Assembly (NCBI RefSeq): GCF_015645095.1 | Contig: NZ_JADOTW010000010.1 | Span: 62,001 to 126,000, forward strand | DNA from: Halomonas sp. 328 | GTDB lineage: Bacteria; Pseudomonadota; Gammaproteobacteria; Pseudomonadales; Halomonadaceae | Reading direction: 5' to 3' | DNA: 64,000 nt | In this document: one piece after another, positions 45,797 to 53,857 of the stretch | Layout: every line of letters starts with the position of its first letter | Numbering within the stretch: the stretch's first letter is position 1 | Position numbers and translations under genes: made by a program | The notes under the pieces: generated by a model | What the model was told of the DNA's origin: nothing | What the model saw: only the letters and a program-made list of their open reading frames with translations | Database searches by the model: none

Positions 45797-47983
45797 ATGA
45801 CGACGCTGCACGGCCCTCACGCTCCCCAGGCTCCCCAGCGCGGGGAGCCCGCCGGGGAGCTACGCCTCAACCGCCACCGCCCCGGCATCAAGGCCAAGCC
45901 GCTGCCGGCCCCGGAGGCGGCCCTGGACGACCCGGCCCTGTATATCAATCGGGAACTCTCCCACCTGGAGTTCAATATTCGGGTACTGGAGCAGGCCCTG
46001 GACCCGGCCCACCCGCTGCTCGATCGCCTGCGCTTCCTGCTGATCTTCTCCTCCAACCTGGACGAGTTCTTCGAGATCCGCGTCGCCGGCTTCAAGCATA
46101 GCCTGGCCCTGGGCCGCGAGGAGAGCGGTGCCGACGGCCTGCCGGTGCCCCAGGTGCTGACGGAGATCTCGCGGCTGACCCATGAACAGGTGGAGCGCCA
46201 GTACCGCATCCTCAACGAGCTGCTGCTGCCGGCCCTGGAGGAGCAAGGCATCCGCTTCCGGCGCCGGGAGGCCTGGAGCGACGAACAGTCGGCCTGGATC
46301 AGGGAATATTTCGAGTCGCGGATCCAGCCGGTGATCAGCCCCATCGGCCTGGATCCCTCCCACCCCTTCCCGCGACTGGTCAACAAGAGCCTCAACTTCA
46401 TCGTCGAGCTGGAGGGCAAGGACGCCTTCGGCCGCGAGGGGGGCCTGGCCATCCTCCCCGCCCCGCGCTCCCTGCCGCGGCTGATCGCCCTGCCCGAGGC
46501 CCTCTGCGAGGCGGGGGTGAAGGAGTATGTCTTCCTCTCCTCGATGATCCACGCCCATGCCGACGAGGTCTTCCCCGGCATGCGGGTCCAGGGCTGCTAC
46601 CAGTTCCGCCTGACCCGCAACGCCGACCTCTCGGTGGACCCGGAGGCGGTCTCCGACCTGGCCTCGGCACTAAGGGGCGAGTTGCTGGCCCGGCGCTACG
46701 GCAGCGGCGTGCGCCTGGAGGTGGCCGACAACTGCCCGGAGGCGCTGGCCGACTTCCTGCTCAAGCAATTCGACCTGGGAGAAAGCGACCTCTACCGGGT
46801 CAACGGCCCGGTCAACCTGACCCGCATGATGGCAGTGATCGACGACGTGGCACGGCCCGAGCTGGTCTATCGCCCCTTCACCCCGGGCCTGCCCAAGGCG
46901 CTGAGCCGGGGCGGCAGCCTCTTCGATGCCATCGCCGGCGGCGATATCCTGCTCCACCACCCCTTCCAGTCCTTCGCTCCGGTGGAGGACCTGCTGGCGG
47001 AGGCGGCCCGGGACCCGGAGGTGCTGGCCATCAAGCAGACCCTCTACCGCACCGGCGCCGACTCGCCCATCGTCGGCGCCCTGGTGGAAGCGGCCCGGGG
47101 CGGCAAGGAGGTCACGGTGGTGATCGAGCTGCGGGCACGCTTCGACGAGGCGGACAACCTGGCCCTGGCGGCCAGGCTGCAGGAGGCCGGGGCCATCGTC
47201 ATCTACGGGGTGATGGCCTACAAGACCCACGCCAAGCTGTTGCATATCGTGCGCCGGGAACGGGGCGGACTGCGCTACTATGCCCACCTGGGCACCGGCA
47301 ACTATCACACCAAGACGGCACGCCTCTACACCGACTACAGCCTCTTCACCGCCGACCCGGTCCTCTGCGAGGACGTCTTCCAGCTCTTCCAGCAGCTCTC
47401 GGGAATGGGCAAGCAGCGGCGTATCGAGGCCCTGCTACACGCCCCCTTCACCCTCCACGAGGGACTGGTGGCGATGATCGACCGGGAGGCGGAGCATGCC
47501 CGCCAGGGACGCCGCGCCCACCTGATCATCAAGTGCAACTCGCTGACCGAGCCCAAGCTGATCCGCGCCCTCTATCGGGCCTCCAAGGCGGGGGTGGAGT
47601 GCGACCTGATCATCCGTGGCCAGTGCTGCCTGCGCCCGGGGGTCCCAGGCATCTCCGAGAACATCCGGGTGCGCTCCATCGTCGGGCGCTTCCTGGAACA
47701 TACCCGGGTCTTCTACTTCCATAACGATGGCCAGGGGGAGGCATGGGGCTCCAGCGCCGACTTCATGACCCGCAACATGTTTCACCGGGTGGAGACCTGC
47801 TTCCCGCTGCGCGACAGGAAACTGGCCGCCCGGGTACGCAAGGACCTGGAGACCTATCTGGTGGATAACTGCCAGAGCTGGCTGTTGCAGCCCGACGGCA
47901 GCTACATCAAGCAGCACCCCGGCGAGGCGGCGCCGATCAGCGCCCAGGAGACCCTGCTCTACGCCTATGCCGCCAAGGCATAA
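45797..47983 (+). CDS. ppk1: Polyphosphate kinase 1
   Basis: Makes inorganic polyphosphate from ATP at the membrane. The 728 residues show YINRELSHLEFNIRVLEQA, the phosphorylated His478 in YKTHAKLLHIVRRE and His635 in RFLEHTRVFYF; their 157-residue spacing equals that of His435/His592 in the Escherichia coli enzyme. ppx is not adjacent but lies about 7.5 kb away. The stop is only 2 bp from repeat A3, which therefore forms the 3' end of the message. Confidence 0.98.
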   Translation: MTTLHGPHAPQAPQRGEPAGELRLNRHRPGIKAKPLPAPEAALDDPALYINRELSHLEFNIRVLEQALDPAHPLLDRLRFLLIFSSNLDEFFEIRVAGFKHSLALGREESGADGLPVPQVLTEISRLTHEQVERQYRILNELLLPALEEQGIRFRRREAWSDEQSAWIREYFESRIQPVISPIGLDPSHPFPRLVNKSLNFIVELEGKDAFGREGGLAILPAPRSLPRLIALPEALCEAGVKEYVFLSSMIHAHADEVFPGMRVQGCYQFRLTRNADLSVDPEAVSDLASALRGELLARRYGSGVRLEVADNCPEALADFLLKQFDLGESDLYRVNGPVNLTRMMAVIDDVARPELVYRPFTPGLPKALSRGGSLFDAIAGGDILLHHPFQSFAPVEDLLAEAARDPEVLAIKQTLYRTGADSPIVGALVEAARGGKEVTVVIELRARFDEADNLALAARLQEAGAIVIYGVMAYKTHAKLLHIVRRERGGLRYYAHLGTGNYHTKTARLYTDYSLFTADPVLCEDVFQLFQQLSGMGKQRRIEALLHAPFTLHEGLVAMIDREAEHARQGRRAHLIIKCNSLTEPKLIRALYRASKAGVECDLIIRGQCCLRPGVPGISENIRVRSIVGRFLEHTRVFYFHNDGQGEAWGSSADFMTRNMFHRVETCFPLRDRKLAARVRKDLETYLVDNCQSWLLQPDGSYIKQHPGEAAPISAQETLLYAYAAKA

Positions 47984-47985
47984 TT

Positions 47986-48098
47986 CGGGCTGCCCGGCTT
48001 ACAGGGGCCGGCGAGAGGGACCTCGGTCCGGCCCGACGCGTCAGTCGCGAGCGTAGCGTCAGGGTTTCGTCCTGGAGAGGAGCGAGCCGGCAAGCCCG
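47986..48098 (+). repeat. Dispersed intergenic repeat, family A, copy A3 (shortened)
   Basis: A 113-bp copy with inverted ends CGGGCTGCCCGGCTT (47986-48000) and GAGCCGGCAAGCCCG (48084-48098). It keeps the right half of the family (GGCGAGAGGGACCTCGGTCC, GACGCGTCAGTCGCGAGCG and CAGGGTTTCGTCCTGGAGAG) but lacks the left arm and the TCCC-tipped hairpin of A1/A2. The ends differ in sequence from A1/A2, yet they still pair with each other. Confidence 0.8.
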
Positions 48099-48129
48099 GC
48101 GGGTACGCGGGATATTGCTAGCCGCTTAG

Positions 48130-48642
48130 TCAGGACTTGTTAAAGGCCTGCAGATCCTGGGGATCGAAGCCCTCCACGCTCTCCGGCAGGCCCCGCTCGG
48201 CCCGCCACTGGCGCACCTTGAGGCGCTCCGCCAGCAGTTCGCCATCGTCGTCCAGGGTGCGGCCGTTGAGCTCCGCCAGCTGGGCCATGCCCTGGTGGTA
48301 GAAGGTCAGCAGATGCAGCGCCGAGTTATTGCCCTGCTCCACCGCCTCCCGCAGCGAGCCGAGATAGCCGCTGACCCGGGAGAGGTGTGCCTTGAGCTGC
48401 CACACATAGCGCACCTCACTCATCCACTCCCGCTCCTTGAGGGCGGCGAACAGCAGGCTGGTGGCGATCAGGCCCAGCAGCACCCCCAGGGCATTGAGCC
48501 ATAGGCTGGAGCCGAAGGCGTAGACCAGCAGCTGCGAGAAGAGCAGGCCGAAGACCAGCAGCTGGGCGGCCATGGCCACGCTGATCAGGCGCGCCTTGCG
48601 GCGATAGGTCTCGGGGTCGTGGGTCTCGAAGCGGAACATCAT
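48130..48642 (-). CDS. DUF3087 family membrane protein
   Basis: 170 residues recognised as DUF3087: FRFETHDPETYRRKARLISV, two membrane helices (about 20-41 and 47-66), then a soluble C-terminal region SEVRYVWQLKAHLSRVSGYL and LTFYHQGMAQLAELNGRTLD. No function is established. Two adjacent ATGs (48642, 48639) are possible starts. It lies 66 bp after the DAHP synthase gene on the same strand and may be cotranscribed. Confidence 0.8.
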   Translation of the reverse strand: MMFRFETHDPETYRRKARLISVAMAAQLLVFGLLFSQLLVYAFGSSLWLNALGVLLGLIATSLLFAALKEREWMSEVRYVWQLKAHLSRVSGYLGSLREAVEQGNNSALHLLTFYHQGMAQLAELNGRTLDDDGELLAERLKVRQWRAERGLPESVEGFDPQDLQAFNKS

Positions 48643-48708
48643 CGGCGAAAGGTCCTGGGTATCACGGGATGGCTGCCGATTATCCCGTGATACCGCTCCC
48701 GGGTAAAA

Positions 48709-49770
48709 TCAGCCCAACCGTTCCGCCGCCAGATGCAGCAGATGCTCGGTGCTCTCCCAGCCCAGGCAGGCGTCGGTGACCGAGACCCCGTAGCGCAGCG
48801 CCCCGGGCTTGAGTGGCTGCTTGCCCTCATGCAGATGGCTCTCCAGCATCACCCCGCAGAGTGCCGTCTCGCCGGCCAGGCGCTGGGCCAGCACGTCCAG
48901 CAGTACCTCGCCCTGGCGGCGATGATCCTTGCGCGAGTTGGCATGGCTGCAATCCACCATCAGGCGCGGGCTCAGCCCCGCCTCGCTCAGCGCCCGGCGC
49001 GCCTTGGTCACGTGAGGGGCCTGGTAGTTGGGCTCGCCGTGGCCGCCACGCAGCACCAGGTGGGTATGGGCATTGCCCGGGGTGGTGCGCATCACCGGCT
49101 GGCCCTCGGTCCCGAGGGCGAAATGGTGGTGGGCGCGGGCGGCGGCCTGGATGGCGTCGATGGCCACCTGGATACCGCCATCGGTGCCGTTCTTGAAGCC
49201 CACGGCGGCGCCCAGGCCACTGGCCAGCTCCCGATGGATCTGGGATTCGGTGGTACGAGCACCGATGGCGGCCCAGGCCAGCAGGTCCTCCAGGTAGGGG
49301 GCGATCATCGGCTGCAGCAGCTCGGTGGCCACCGGCAGCCCCAGGTCGATGACCTCGCGCATCAGTTCCCGGGAGAGCGCCAGCCCATGGGGCATGTCGT
49401 CGCTGCCGTCCAGGTGGGGGTCATAGGCCAGCCCCTTCCAGCCCACGGTAGTGCGCGGCTTCTCCACATAGACCCGCATCACCACCAGCAGGCGCTCGGA
49501 CAGCGCCTCGGCCAGCGGCGCCAGGCGCCGGGCGTACTCCAGGGCCGCCCTGGGGTCATGGATGGAGCAGGGCCCCACCACCACCAGCAGGCGCTCGTCG
49601 CGCCCCTCGAGGATGGCCTGGATGGCGTCGCGCTGGGCGGCGACGCGGGCTTGCTGGCCGGCGTCCAGTGGCAGGCGCTGACGCAACTGGGCGGGGCTGG
49701 GCAGGCTCAGTTCCGACGGTTCGGTCATGGCGGCTTGGGAGGGCTCGGCAAGGGCGAGGTGGGCATTCAT
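48709..49770 (-). CDS. aroG: 3-deoxy-7-phosphoheptulonate (DAHP) synthase, class I
   Basis: First step of aromatic amino-acid synthesis, from PEP and erythrose 4-phosphate. The 353 residues show VVVGPCSIHDPRAALEYA, RVYVEKPRTTVGWKGL, GFKNGTDGGIQVAIDA and MVDCSHANSRKDH, diagnostic of the AroFGH family. Which isoenzyme class (Tyr-, Phe- or Trp-sensitive) cannot be told from sequence alone. Its ATG is in an ATGA overlap with the stop of an aromatic-rich leader ORF, and another such ORF lies further upstream, so attenuation by aromatic amino acids is likely. Confidence 0.95.
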   Translation of the reverse strand: MNAHLALAEPSQAAMTEPSELSLPSPAQLRQRLPLDAGQQARVAAQRDAIQAILEGRDERLLVVVGPCSIHDPRAALEYARRLAPLAEALSERLLVVMRVYVEKPRTTVGWKGLAYDPHLDGSDDMPHGLALSRELMREVIDLGLPVATELLQPMIAPYLEDLLAWAAIGARTTESQIHRELASGLGAAVGFKNGTDGGIQVAIDAIQAAARAHHHFALGTEGQPVMRTTPGNAHTHLVLRGGHGEPNYQAPHVTKARRALSEAGLSPRLMVDCSHANSRKDHRRQGEVLLDVLAQRLAGETALCGVMLESHLHEGKQPLKPGALRYGVSVTDACLGWESTEHLLHLAAERLG

Positions 49771-49934
49771 CGTAACGAACTCCGGTCATGGCATCGGTTG
49801 GTATGGCCACCCAGAATCACCCGGCCGGAGGTGGCAGCTGATGCCGACCGAGCGCCGCTAAATCGCCAGCCACCGTAGCCGTAATAGGCCAGGGAAGCGG
49901 AGCGAAGGGCGGCATAGGGATCACGGTCGAACAT
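49767..49934 (-). CDS. Leader peptide 2 upstream of aroG (55 aa, Tyr/Trp-rich)
   Basis: An ORF of 55 codons starting MFDRDPYAALRSASLAYYGY and followed by GGWRF; Tyr at 7, 17, 18 and 20, Trp at 23, Phe at 2 and 25. Its stop overlaps the aroG start as ATGA. The ribosome-binding AGGA lies in the loop of a small hairpin CTGAC-AGGA-GTCAG (49938-49951). The GYGGWRFSG stretch echoes GYGYWFSAG of leader 1. It probably couples aroG translation to Tyr/Trp supply; translation is not shown. Confidence 0.65.
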   Translation of the reverse strand: MFDRDPYAALRSASLAYYGYGGWRFSGARSASAATSGRVILGGHTNRCHDRSSLR

Positions 49935-49980
49935 CGGCTGACTCCTGTCAGTTACTCGTTATGCACTTCCCGGAACGCAG

Positions 49981-50074
49981 AACCCCCGGGCGGGGCTGCC
50001 GTCCGGGGGTTCGATACGCTGGCGGCAACCCGTTGCGGGGCGCGCCTGGTGGCTGGGCTCAGCGCCTGGCCACC
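49981..50074 (-). promoter_or_regulatory. Attenuator-like hairpins between the aroG leader peptides
   Basis: Read on the minus strand: hairpin 1, GGTGGC...GCCACC (50048-50074) with an inner GGC/GCC, has the leader 1 stop in its loop. Hairpin 2, AACCCCCGG/CCGGGGGTT (49981-50011), follows. A segment between them, CGGGTTGCCG (50023-50032), can instead pair with CGGCAGCCCCG inside hairpin 2 (49991-50001). Mutually exclusive pairings of this kind are typical of attenuators. Hairpin 2 is not followed by a U-run, so it may act on translation or with Rho. Confidence 0.55.
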
Positions 50075-50184
50075 GGCACGCCGGCGCTAAACCAATAGCC
50101 ATAACCCCACCAGCCGGCGCCCAGCACGCACTCGCCGCCGAAGGCGGTGAGAGACAGCGGGGTCGGATGGGTAGGCTTGGGCAT
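50059..50184 (-). CDS. Leader peptide 1 upstream of aroG (41 aa, Trp/Tyr-rich)
   Basis: A 41-codon ORF starting MPKPTHPTPLSLTAFGGECV and containing WWGYGYWF (residues 25-32: three Trp, two Tyr, one Phe). CGGAG lies 6 nt before the ATG. A ribosome stalled at the WWGYGYW codons would cover the 5' arm of hairpin 1. This is the layout of trp/phe-type leader peptides, here before a DAHP synthase gene. Function is inferred from layout; no homologue was looked up. Confidence 0.7.
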   Translation of the reverse strand: MPKPTHPTPLSLTAFGGECVLGAGWWGYGYWFSAGVPVARR

Positions 50185-50304
50185 CGGGGGCTCCGTCGCG
50201 AATGGGAATCTTCGTTACATCCTACACGGCCCAGGCCGCTTGGCAACCCCCGGCCATGCCAGGTCTATCACAGTAAGGGCTTCCTCCTGTGGGTGCCACG
50301 GGCC

Positions 50305-50427
50305 TTAGCCAAAGAGCTTGACCAGGGCCATGGTGCCGGGCAGCGCCGCCATGCCGAGGAAAACCACCAGGCCGATCACGACGATCAGCACACCGGTATC
50401 GTCCTTGAAGTTGGGATCATGGGCCAT
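50305..50427 (-). CDS. Small single-helix membrane protein (40 aa)
   Basis: MAHDPNFKDDTGVLIVVIGL followed by VVFLGMAALPGTMALVKLFG; AAGGAG precedes the ATG at good spacing. A charged N-terminus leads into one hydrophobic helix (about 12-38). I do not recognise the family. It lies between folM and the aroG leader on the same strand. The strong ribosome-binding site and coherent protein argue that it is real. Confidence 0.7.
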   Translation of the reverse strand: MAHDPNFKDDTGVLIVVIGLVVFLGMAALPGTMALVKLFG

Positions 50428-50487
50428 CGTCTCGCTCCTTCAGTCAACGAATTCATCTTCAGTCTAGCCGCCCCGGAGGAGCGGCCC

Positions 50488-51201
50488 TCAACGCAGGTGA
50501 CGACCGCCATCCACCGGCAGGGTCACTCCGGTCACGTAGCGATTATCCAGCAGATAGCGCAGGCTCTGATAGATCACCCCCGGGCCCGGCACCATCTCCA
50601 TCAACGACTTGGCCTTGGCCTTCTCGGCATAGGCCGCATCGTCCCCCTCGTTGAGCATGATCAGTGCCGGGGCGATGGCATTGACCTGGATGCCCGGGGC
50701 GTACATGGCGGCGAACGACAGGGTCAGGTTGTCGAGGCCGGCCTTGGTGGCGGCATAGGCGGCATGCTTCTTCGAGCCCTTGCGCACCACGTAGTCGGTC
50801 ATGTGCACGATATCCCGCTGGGGCTCGCTGCACGCCTCCAGCAACTCGCGGCAATGCAGGTTGATCAGGTAGGGCGCCTGCATATGCACCCGGAACAGCC
50901 GCTCGAAGTTGGCGCCCGCCTCGCTCCCGGTGGAGTCGGCCGCCCAGTCGCTGGCGTTGTGCACGATGGCGCGCAGCGATCTCGTCTCGGCCTTGAGCCG
51001 GGCGATAAAGTCGAGGATTCCCGCCTCGCTGGCAAAATCGGCCGCCAGGGTCACCACGCCGCGACGGCGCAGCTCGTCGAGTTCCGGGCGCTCGCGGCGA
51101 TAGCTGATGATCACCGGGTGGCCGTCGTCGAGCAGTCGCTCGGCGCAGTGACGGCCCAGGCGCTGGGCGCCACCGGTGATCAGGATCGGCGAGGCACTCA
51201 C
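50488..51201 (-). CDS. folM: Dihydromonapterin reductase FolM (short-chain dehydrogenase)
   Basis: NADPH-dependent pterin reductase of the SDR family. The 237 residues show SPILITGGAQRLGRHCAERL, the folate-SDR VVRKGSKKHAAYAATKAGLD active-site YxxxK, and VTGVTLPVDGGRHLR. The start is GTG at 51201, in a GTGA overlap with the fre stop. FolM supplies tetrahydromonapterin (for example for phenylalanine hydroxylase). It is the last gene of ubiD-fre-folM. Confidence 0.88.
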   Translation of the reverse strand: MSASPILITGGAQRLGRHCAERLLDDGHPVIISYRRERPELDELRRRGVVTLAADFASEAGILDFIARLKAETRSLRAIVHNASDWAADSTGSEAGANFERLFRVHMQAPYLINLHCRELLEACSEPQRDIVHMTDYVVRKGSKKHAAYAATKAGLDNLTLSFAAMYAPGIQVNAIAPALIMLNEGDDAAYAEKAKAKSLMEMVPGPGVIYQSLRYLLDNRYVTGVTLPVDGGRHLR

Positions 51202-51962
51202 GATGACGCCTCCTCCAGGCCGGGCAGCAGCGGCTCCCGGGGGGCATAGGCGAAGACATCGGAGAAGACCCGCGGCGCCTCCAGGCCCAGGGGGGCCAGC
51301 ACGTCCAGGCAGGCATAGACCATGCCCGGCGAGCCGGAGAGGTAGACGTCGTGACCGGCCACCGAGCCGAGTTCCTGCTTCAGGGCCGCGTCGACGCGCC
51401 CCACATGGCCCTGGATACGCTCGCCGTCGAAGGGCTCCTCCGGCGCCACCTCCATCACCCCGTGGAAGTGGAAATGAGGGTGACGCTCGGCCCACTCCCG
51501 GGCCAGGCTCTCCAGGTAGAGATCGCGGCGCTCGCGCACCGCCCACCACAGCTGGATGGGCCGCTCATGGGCGGCGAAGGCCGCCTCCAGCATCGCCTTC
51601 ATCTGGGCGAAACCGGTGCCGGCGGCGATCAACGTCAGGGGACGCCGGCTGTCGCGATCGAGGACGCAGTCGCCACTCGGCAGGCGCAGGGTCAACTGGG
51701 CCGCGTGCTGCATCACCTCGCGCAGCCGCGCCGAGTTGGAGCGCTCCGGCCAGTGCTGGATATGCAGCTCCAGGATGCCGTCATCCACATGGGCGTTGGC
51801 GATGGAGAAAGGCACCCAGGTGCGCTCGTCGAGCTGCAGCTCCAGGTACTGCCCCGGGGCATGGGACAGCGCCTCGGGCCGCCCCTCCAGGGTCACGCGG
51901 AAAACGTCGGGGGTGAGATCCTCCACCGCCGCGACATGGCAGGTCACTGTCCTGGCCGTCAT
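51198..51962 (-). CDS. fre: NAD(P)H-flavin reductase Fre
   Basis: Reduces free flavins with NAD(P)H. The 254 residues have an FAD/flavin-binding barrel ([20 protein letters not shown]) and a NAD-binding domain ([40 protein letters not shown]). The start overlaps the ubiD stop as ATGA, and its stop overlaps the folM GTG. Reduced FMN is needed to make the prenyl-FMN cofactor of UbiD, which fits the coupling. Confidence 0.92.
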   Translation of the reverse strand: MTARTVTCHVAAVEDLTPDVFRVTLEGRPEALSHAPGQYLELQLDERTWVPFSIANAHVDDGILELHIQHWPERSNSARLREVMQHAAQLTLRLPSGDCVLDRDSRRPLTLIAAGTGFAQMKAMLEAAFAAHERPIQLWWAVRERRDLYLESLAREWAERHPHFHFHGVMEVAPEEPFDGERIQGHVGRVDAALKQELGSVAGHDVYLSGSPGMVYACLDVLAPLGLEAPRVFSDVFAYAPREPLLPGLEEASS

Positions 51963-53455
51963 GATGTCCTCTTGTGGTTGGTCGCCGGCAGTTCGATGCC
52001 CAGCTCGTCCCAGCGGGCGTCGACCCGGGCCTTGATGGCCTCGTCCATCACGATGGGGGTACCCCACTCGCGGTCGGTCTCGCCGGGCCATTTGTTGGTG
52101 GCATCCATGCCCATCTTGGAGCCGAGCCCCGCCACCGGCGAGGCGAAATCCAGGTAGTCGATGGGCGTGTTCTCCACCAGCAGGGTGTCCCGGGCCGGGT
52201 CCATGCGGGTGGTGATGGCCCAGATCACGTCTTCCCAGTTGCGGGCGTCCACGTCATCGTCCAGCACGATCACGAACTTGGTATACATGAACTGGCGCAG
52301 GAAGCTCCACACCCCCATCATCACCCGCTTGGCGTGGCCCGGGTACTGCTTCTTCATGGTCACCACCGCCATGCGGTAGGAGCAGCCCTCCGGGGGCAGG
52401 TAGAAGTCGACGATCTCCGGGAACTGCTTGCGCAGGATGGGCACGAAGACCTCGTTGAGGGCCAGCCCCAGGATCGCCGGCTCGTCCGGCGGTCGCCCGG
52501 TGTAGGTGGAGTGATAGATGGCGTCGCGGCGCATCGTCATGCGGGTCACGGTAAATACCGGGAAGGACTCCACCTCGTTGTAGTAGCCGGTGTGGTCGCC
52601 ATAGGGCCCTTCCGGGGCCATGTCCTCGGGGTAGATAAAGCCCTCGAGGATGATCTCGGCGGAGGCCGGCACCTGCAGGTCGGCGTGGCCGCACTTGACC
52701 AGCTCGGTGCGCGAGCCCCTCAGCAGCCCGGCGAAGGCGTACTCGGAGAGGCTATCCGGCACCGGCGTCACGGCGCCGAGGATGGTGGCCGGGTCGGCGC
52801 CCAGCGCCACCGCCACCGGGAAGGGCTCGCCGGGATGGGCCTGCTGGAACTCCTGGAAATCGAGCGCGCCGCCGCGGTGGGAGAGCCAGCGCATGATCAG
52901 GCGATTGCGGCCGAGCTTCTGCTGGCGGTAGATCCCCAGGTTCTGGCGCTTCTTGTGGGGCCCCTTGGTGACCACCAGGGCCCAGGTGACCAGGGGCGCG
53001 GCGTCGCCGGGCCAGCAGTGCTGGATGGGCAGGCGATCCAGGTCGACGGCGTCGCCCTCCAGCACCACCTCCTGCACCGGGGCCTTGCTCACCACCTTGG
53101 GGCCCATGCTCAGCACCTGCTTGAAGATCGGCAGCTTCTCCCAGGCGTCCTTGAGGCCCTTGGGCGGGTCCGGCTCCTTGAGGTAGGCGAGCAGCTTGCC
53201 CACTTCGCTCAGCGCCGCCACGGAGTCTTCGCCCATGCCCAGGGCCACCCGGCGCGGGGTGCCGAAGAGGTTGCCCAGCAGGGGCATGTCATGGCCCTTG
53301 ACGTTCTCGAACAGCAGCGCCGGGCCGCCGGCCCGCAGGGTGCGATCACAGATCTCGGTGACCTCCAGGTAGGGGTCCACCTCGGCACGAATCCGCTGCA
53401 GCTCGCCCTGGGCTTCCAGGGCCGCGATAAAGTCCCGCAAATCCTTATATTTCAC
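51959..53455 (-). CDS. ubiD: 4-hydroxy-3-polyprenylbenzoate decarboxylase UbiD
   Basis: Prenyl-FMN-dependent decarboxylase of ubiquinone synthesis. With the GTG start at 53455 the product has 498 residues and begins [20 protein letters not shown], as the family does. [40 protein letters not shown] and [20 protein letters not shown] (with the catalytic E-x-x-x-D/E residues) are diagnostic. A longer frame upstream (to 53494) lacks homology. ubiX is not in the window. Confidence 0.96.
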   Translation of the reverse strand: MKYKDLRDFIAALEAQGELQRIRAEVDPYLEVTEICDRTLRAGGPALLFENVKGHDMPLLGNLFGTPRRVALGMGEDSVAALSEVGKLLAYLKEPDPPKGLKDAWEKLPIFKQVLSMGPKVVSKAPVQEVVLEGDAVDLDRLPIQHCWPGDAAPLVTWALVVTKGPHKKRQNLGIYRQQKLGRNRLIMRWLSHRGGALDFQEFQQAHPGEPFPVAVALGADPATILGAVTPVPDSLSEYAFAGLLRGSRTELVKCGHADLQVPASAEIILEGFIYPEDMAPEGPYGDHTGYYNEVESFPVFTVTRMTMRRDAIYHSTYTGRPPDEPAILGLALNEVFVPILRKQFPEIVDFYLPPEGCSYRMAVVTMKKQYPGHAKRVMMGVWSFLRQFMYTKFVIVLDDDVDARNWEDVIWAITTRMDPARDTLLVENTPIDYLDFASPVAGLGSKMGMDATNKWPGETDREWGTPIVMDEAIKARVDARWDELGIELPATNHKRTS

Positions 53456-53482
53456 AGGGTTATTCCCTATGGCTAAACGGCA

Positions 53483-53509
53483 AAGGGGCAGCATAACATG
53501 CTGCCCCTT
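53483..53509. other. Perfect hairpin upstream of ubiD
   Basis: AAGGGGCAGCAT and its exact complement around an AAC loop, 28 bp before the ubiD start. There is no U-run on either strand. It could be a 5'-UTR element of ubiD or the remains of a terminator after rho. Confidence 0.5.
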
Positions 53510-53590
53510 GGCGTTACTGCTGATTCCATCGAGTCAGGGCCACTACACAAGGCCTAGGCGAGGAGGCGGGCGGAGCAGAGCAAGGGTCAT

Positions 53591-53752
53591 GTGCCAGGGG
53601 TGAGGAGCACTGCTCCGAACGGGCTGGCCAGGGATGGCCAGCACCGGTCCTGCAAGCGGAGCAGGATGCGAGAGCGCCGCAGGGCAAATGTAGCGCCCAG
53701 GGAAGGGTTCACCGCGCCTTGCGAAGCCTGCCCCCAGGTTAGCCCCGAGCCT
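53591..53752 (-). repeat. Dispersed intergenic repeat, family B, copy B3
   Basis: About 160 bp in the 400-bp rho/ubiD gap, in reverse orientation to B2. It shares the whole middle of B2: the GGAGCA-C-TGCTCC hairpin (53604-53616), GGGCTGGCCA-GGGA-TGGCCAGC (53621 onward), CCTGCAAGCGGAGCAGGA (around 53647), AGCGCCCAGGG and CCTGCCCCCAGGTTAGCCCC. The end that would match GCCCCGGGCCTC of B2 is missing. The flanks hold no gene. Confidence 0.82.
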
Positions 53753-53857
53753 CCCCGGGAGCTTGGTGCGCCCCGATCATCGAGTCAGTGAGTCGCTTGA
53801 CCGGTTGGCACACCCGCTATTTTCCAACGCCGTATCGCCGAGCGTAGCAGGCCAGAA

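Noticed and set aside
53483-53509. Perfect hairpin before ubiD as a Rho-independent terminator of rho
   Set aside because: No U-run on either strand and 350 bp from the rho stop; kept only as an unnamed hairpin.
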